Source: Pegea sp. RAD2-039
Taxonomy: Eukaryota > Chordata > Thaliacea > Salpida > Salpidae
Assembly: GCA_034620365.1 (NCBI GenBank)
Contig: JAQGEQ010000281.1
Location: 186,001-250,000 of the forward strand
Length of the DNA: 64,000 nucleotides
Reading direction: 5' to 3'
Shown: positions 61,079 through 64,000 of the stretch, in pieces
Position numbering within the stretch: the stretch's first letter is position 1
How the letters are laid out: the number at the start of each line of letters is the position of its first letter
Made by a program: the position numbers and the translations under genes
The notes under the pieces: model-generated
The model's database searches: none
What the model was told of the DNA's origin: nothing
The model's input: only the letters and a program-made list of their open reading frames with translations

Positions 61079-63286
61079 ATGTTGATGAAGTCAGAAAAGC
61101 ATGACGTCACTGCTCTCAATTGTAGTCTTCTGTTTTTGTAAAATTAAAAATCAAGTAGAAGAGATGATGTTGTGGTCGATTCTAAATTTCTAACAAGATT
61201 CGACGTATTAAATACTGTTTACAAGCAGCTCAGCATATCCTTTCAACAATTGGTGAGTTATTGTAAGCAGATAATCCAACCAACTAAGAAATCATTAAGA
61301 TTATGTTGGGTTACACTGATAAAATAACTGAAACAAATAACAATACTATTACCGACTTTGTAACATTAGAAAAACGAAATCCATTTGGCGATTATTTCTT
61401 AGAATCAAATCTTCTAACCAAAAGTATTTTTTCAATTTAATATTGATCTTGATAAAATCATTTGCTTCAGTAACTGCAAACCTGTTTTTATAAACAGCGC
61501 ATTTTCACTAAAAACAAGTTTCCTGAAGAATTACCTAATACAGGGCTTTTATTCCACATTAGTTCACTGAGAAGTCAACAAAATTCTACAGTACAAGTGA
61601 CAAGCTGAACTACCTGCAACCCATCTTTCTAGAAGGATTTGAAATCTTATCAAACATTTCATCCTTTGAATACTGTGTCAAAACTTCTAAAATAGGGACT
61701 GAAAACTTAAGTAATATTTTATTTGAAATTTTACTTTTATCAGTAAATTTGATATGCCAAATAAAATAATCTGTGTTCAAAAAATGCTCAATGAAATTTT
61801 CCTTCTCTAGTTGCAAGTCTTATGTTTGTAAAAAAATTATATTTGAGTTTTATTAGCTAGGTAATTAACGTTTAACCTTAAAAGGTATTTTTATGAAATG
61901 AATTAAATCTCATAAATACCAAAAATGAGTGATTTCATTAAGATATTTTTGTTTAATCAAAAAAATTTGTCAATTAATTATAATGATTAAAAAACTAAAC
62001 TGAAACTTGTAATATAATATTTAGCTGAAACATTTTTAAAATTAATGATATAATAAATGCTAACTTCCTTTGTTTACTGTTTTTGATTTAACAATAAAGA
62101 AAACGAGCCTATAAAACAGCCATTATTATGGTGTAGAAGAAAATTACTCTAAGATAATAACATCATAAATTAAAAACGTCTTTTGCTAAGGCAAGGCAAT
62201 TTTCAAAAGTTTAAAAAACTACAACACAGGTGAAATAATTAAAACTAACAACCTGAAACAATTCTTACAAGTTTAAATGATGATTTTTATAAAGTTACTC
62301 TAATATACTAACGTATAACATTTGCTTCTCAACTCAAATTAAACTTTATGACAAACTGTATTGAAACCAAAATAAAAAATTAATTGAGTAATATGTTGTT
62401 AATTTAAAATTAATTTCACATATTTAGTAGAGGTTTCATCTAGCATTATGAGACCTCCTGTGAAGTTGCTCTACAAATTTTGTAAACGAAATACTTGCTT
62501 GGTAAGGTTGTCACATTTTATTATAGTTGGTCTTCTTTTATCCTTAAGCTAAATTATTAGTTATAATTTCATTTATAATATATTTTAATACAAAATCCAA
62601 GCTTAATTTACGGACGTAGTCCTAAAATTGTAAAAAGCTGGTCAGCTTACCCACTTAAACAAACTCTTTATACAAACTAAATAAGTTAAAAAACATAGCA
62701 TCAAATTTTCAAAAATTTTTTTACTTCAACGTAAAGTTGGGAGTTTAAAAAGAGTTTTTCATCCAAATATTATTCAACTTCATGAATCTATTAAAACTCC
62801 AAGGGATTTAATACCTTAAACATTTGCTAAATAAGATTTTGTTTAATAATTTTATTTTGATTTTCTAATAATCTTAACTAAAATGCAAAATCTGTTTTTT
62901 GTGAAGAATTTTTGCCTAACTGGTCAACTTCTGCTTGAAAACAGAGGTCCTTTTACTTAACCACTAAATTCCACATAAAAAAATGTCTCATCAACGCCAT
63001 CTATTTATGATCTCAGTAAATTTAGGTGGGATTGTTAACTTTGATTTAAAAGTAGACAATTTTTTTGTTGGAGTTTGGCCTCTCTGATCTTGAAAACCAT
63101 CTGATTGATATCAAAGTAAGTTATGAATCAGTTCTTTCAAACTGTATCTGATGTTTCCAGCTCAGGTTCTGCTTTTTGGTTGTCAAAGGTCTTGGTAAAG
63201 ATGCCATGTTACTTGTAGGTCTACGGTGTATGGCACCAGAAGTCATTCAAATCACAATTACACGGAAAAATCTGATCCCTGGAGCG
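61079..63286 (+). pseudogene. CHK2-like FHA-kinase pseudogene, copy 6 (cut by array end)
   Basis: The N-terminal region and first FHA part run to about 61806 (the KIGTENL position reads KIGTENLSNILFE-like). STNFVNE lies near 62474-62494. HPNIIQLHESIKTPR starts at about 62760. In the hinge frame, stop codons and a deletion of the INAIVYLH region match copy 3, so this part descends from the copy 3 branch. The intron is 63116-63160 (45 nt), followed by an altered DFG region (LRF/GSAF-like after CTCAGGTTCTGC). The activation loop ends at CTGGAGCG (63286), where homology stops within DPWSAG. It lacks the rest of the C-lobe and the TGACGTCA module. Confidence 0.78.
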
Positions 63287-64000
63287 ATATCCTTTGATAA
63301 AGTCATTTTGGTTTTAATGATTAACTTGTAGGTTCAAGTATTAAGTAAAAGATTTTGTATGTTTTTCAAATTGATTAAGATTTCTGTTTCCCAAATTATT
63401 AGATTTCAACAATCCACCTTGTTTATAGATGTCTTTGTTTATAAGACTACTTCAAAATTCTTGTTACTGATCTAGAGTATTACAAGATGACAATTACTTT
63501 GTGAAATGTGGTGCTATACTGCTTTCAAACGGTCAAAAATTAAGATAATTCGTAGAATCAAATTTCATAAGTAAATCACATGTGGCTTAATACCATTTTT
63601 TGTTACCTGATATTATACTAAAATCTGCTTGAAAGTAGAGTGTTGCAAACTTTGTTATTGGTGTTTTTTTAGAGGAGGTAATAGAGTTAGTAGAAAAAAT
63701 ATGATTGAAGCTAAACATTTGGTACAAGTTATCATAGTAAGCTTACTGAATCTTGTAGAACAAAAGTGCAATAAATAATAGCCTAAATAAAACCTTTAGT
63801 TTGCTTTATAGGCTAAGAAGGTTTAGTTAAAGTAATTGTTTGTATTTATACGACATATTGCCTTAATTTCTTTTACTATTTTTAAGTTACCAAGTGCTAA
63901 ATCAGATTTTACATCAACAGCCAAACCTGTAACTATAAAATATTAGTTTATATTCTCTTGAACGTTTTTTAAACTCTCAATATTTTTTTTCAATAGATTT
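63287..64000. other. Single-copy right flank, nothing recognised
   Basis: AT-rich sequence with no match elsewhere in the window. I see no frame with recognisable motifs, no RNA gene and no repeat. It marks the right border of the array. Confidence 0.8.

Larger units (their letters stand above)
1..63286 (+). repeat. Head-to-tail complex tandem array of kinase-pseudogene units
   Basis: The same blocks recur in one orientation across nearly the whole window. The landmark CTAGTTGCAAGTC falls at 1, 14411, 35117, 45135, 53931 and 61807, so units measure about 14.4, 20.7, 10.0, 8.8 and 7.9 kb plus a partial sixth. The basic order is FHA-kinase pseudogene, AT-rich block, kinase C-lobe remnant with a TGACGTCA-rich tail, then the next pseudogene. 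Unit 1 repeats the block-plus-remnant part with a 5.6 kb spacing; unit 2 has three such parts and an H segment. Many copies are nearly identical over kilobases while others are clearly diverged, which points to old decay followed by recent re-amplification. No inverted copies were seen. Confidence 0.95.

Noticed and set aside
1-64000. CRISPR array, operons, tRNA or rRNA genes
   Set aside because: The repeats are kilobase-scale and intron-bearing, no short spacer pattern exists, and no cloverleaf or rRNA core sequence was recognised.

Overview
The window comes from a strongly AT-rich eukaryotic nuclear genome, most likely a metazoan. I see no intact long gene, no prokaryotic features and no RNA gene. 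The coding remnants contain very short introns (45 nt in five copies, 51 nt in one) with GTAAGT- or GTAGGT-type donors and TTTCCAG-type acceptors; this suits compact-intron animals such as some nematodes or flatworms, but the sequence alone does not fix the taxon.

Almost everything from base 1 to about 63286 is one head-to-tail, single-orientation complex repeat array. The landmark CTAGTTGCAAGTC recurs at 1, 14411, 35117, 45135, 53931 and 61807, giving units of 14.4, 20.7, 10.0, 8.8 and 7.9 kb and a partial last unit. The simplest unit (8.8 kb) reads: FHA-kinase pseudogene (about 3 kb), a long AT-rich block (about 4.3 kb), then a second, shorter kinase C-lobe remnant (about 1.4 kb). Longer units carry duplicated blocks and extra segments; the 7.9 kb unit has lost 0.93 kb at one deletion.

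My main interpretive result is that the repeated coding remnant is a decayed checkpoint kinase of the CHK2/Rad53/Cds1 type. Reading across frameshifts shows part of an FHA domain, then an almost complete protein-kinase domain (VAIK-like lysine, helix C and HPNII, hinge, a catalytic loop reduced to xFDL, a DFG-like DFA, APE-like ALE, DPWSAG, and subdomain XI), and in some copies an acidic Ser/Asp/Glu tail. Six copies start at or before 1, 13683, 34387, 44407, 53204 and 61079. A diverged second lineage of the same kinase (catalytic loop HRD-stop, subdomain XI of LIRKLAR type) is scattered between them.

A second theme is a module of about 0.5 kb at the 3' end of each kinase remnant. It is packed with the palindrome TGACGTCA (often within TGATGACGTCATCA) and occurs in more than 20 full or partial copies. 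The long AT-rich blocks come in two diverged types (type 1 five times, type 2 three times), have no recognisable product, and carry a SINE-like element whose independent insertion at 32922-33155 can be seen against empty sites. A pair of AT-rich H segments (21106-21861, 37318-38259) and a unique G+C-richer insert (38260-38417) interrupt the array. The array stops abruptly at 63286; the last 0.7 kb is single-copy within this window.
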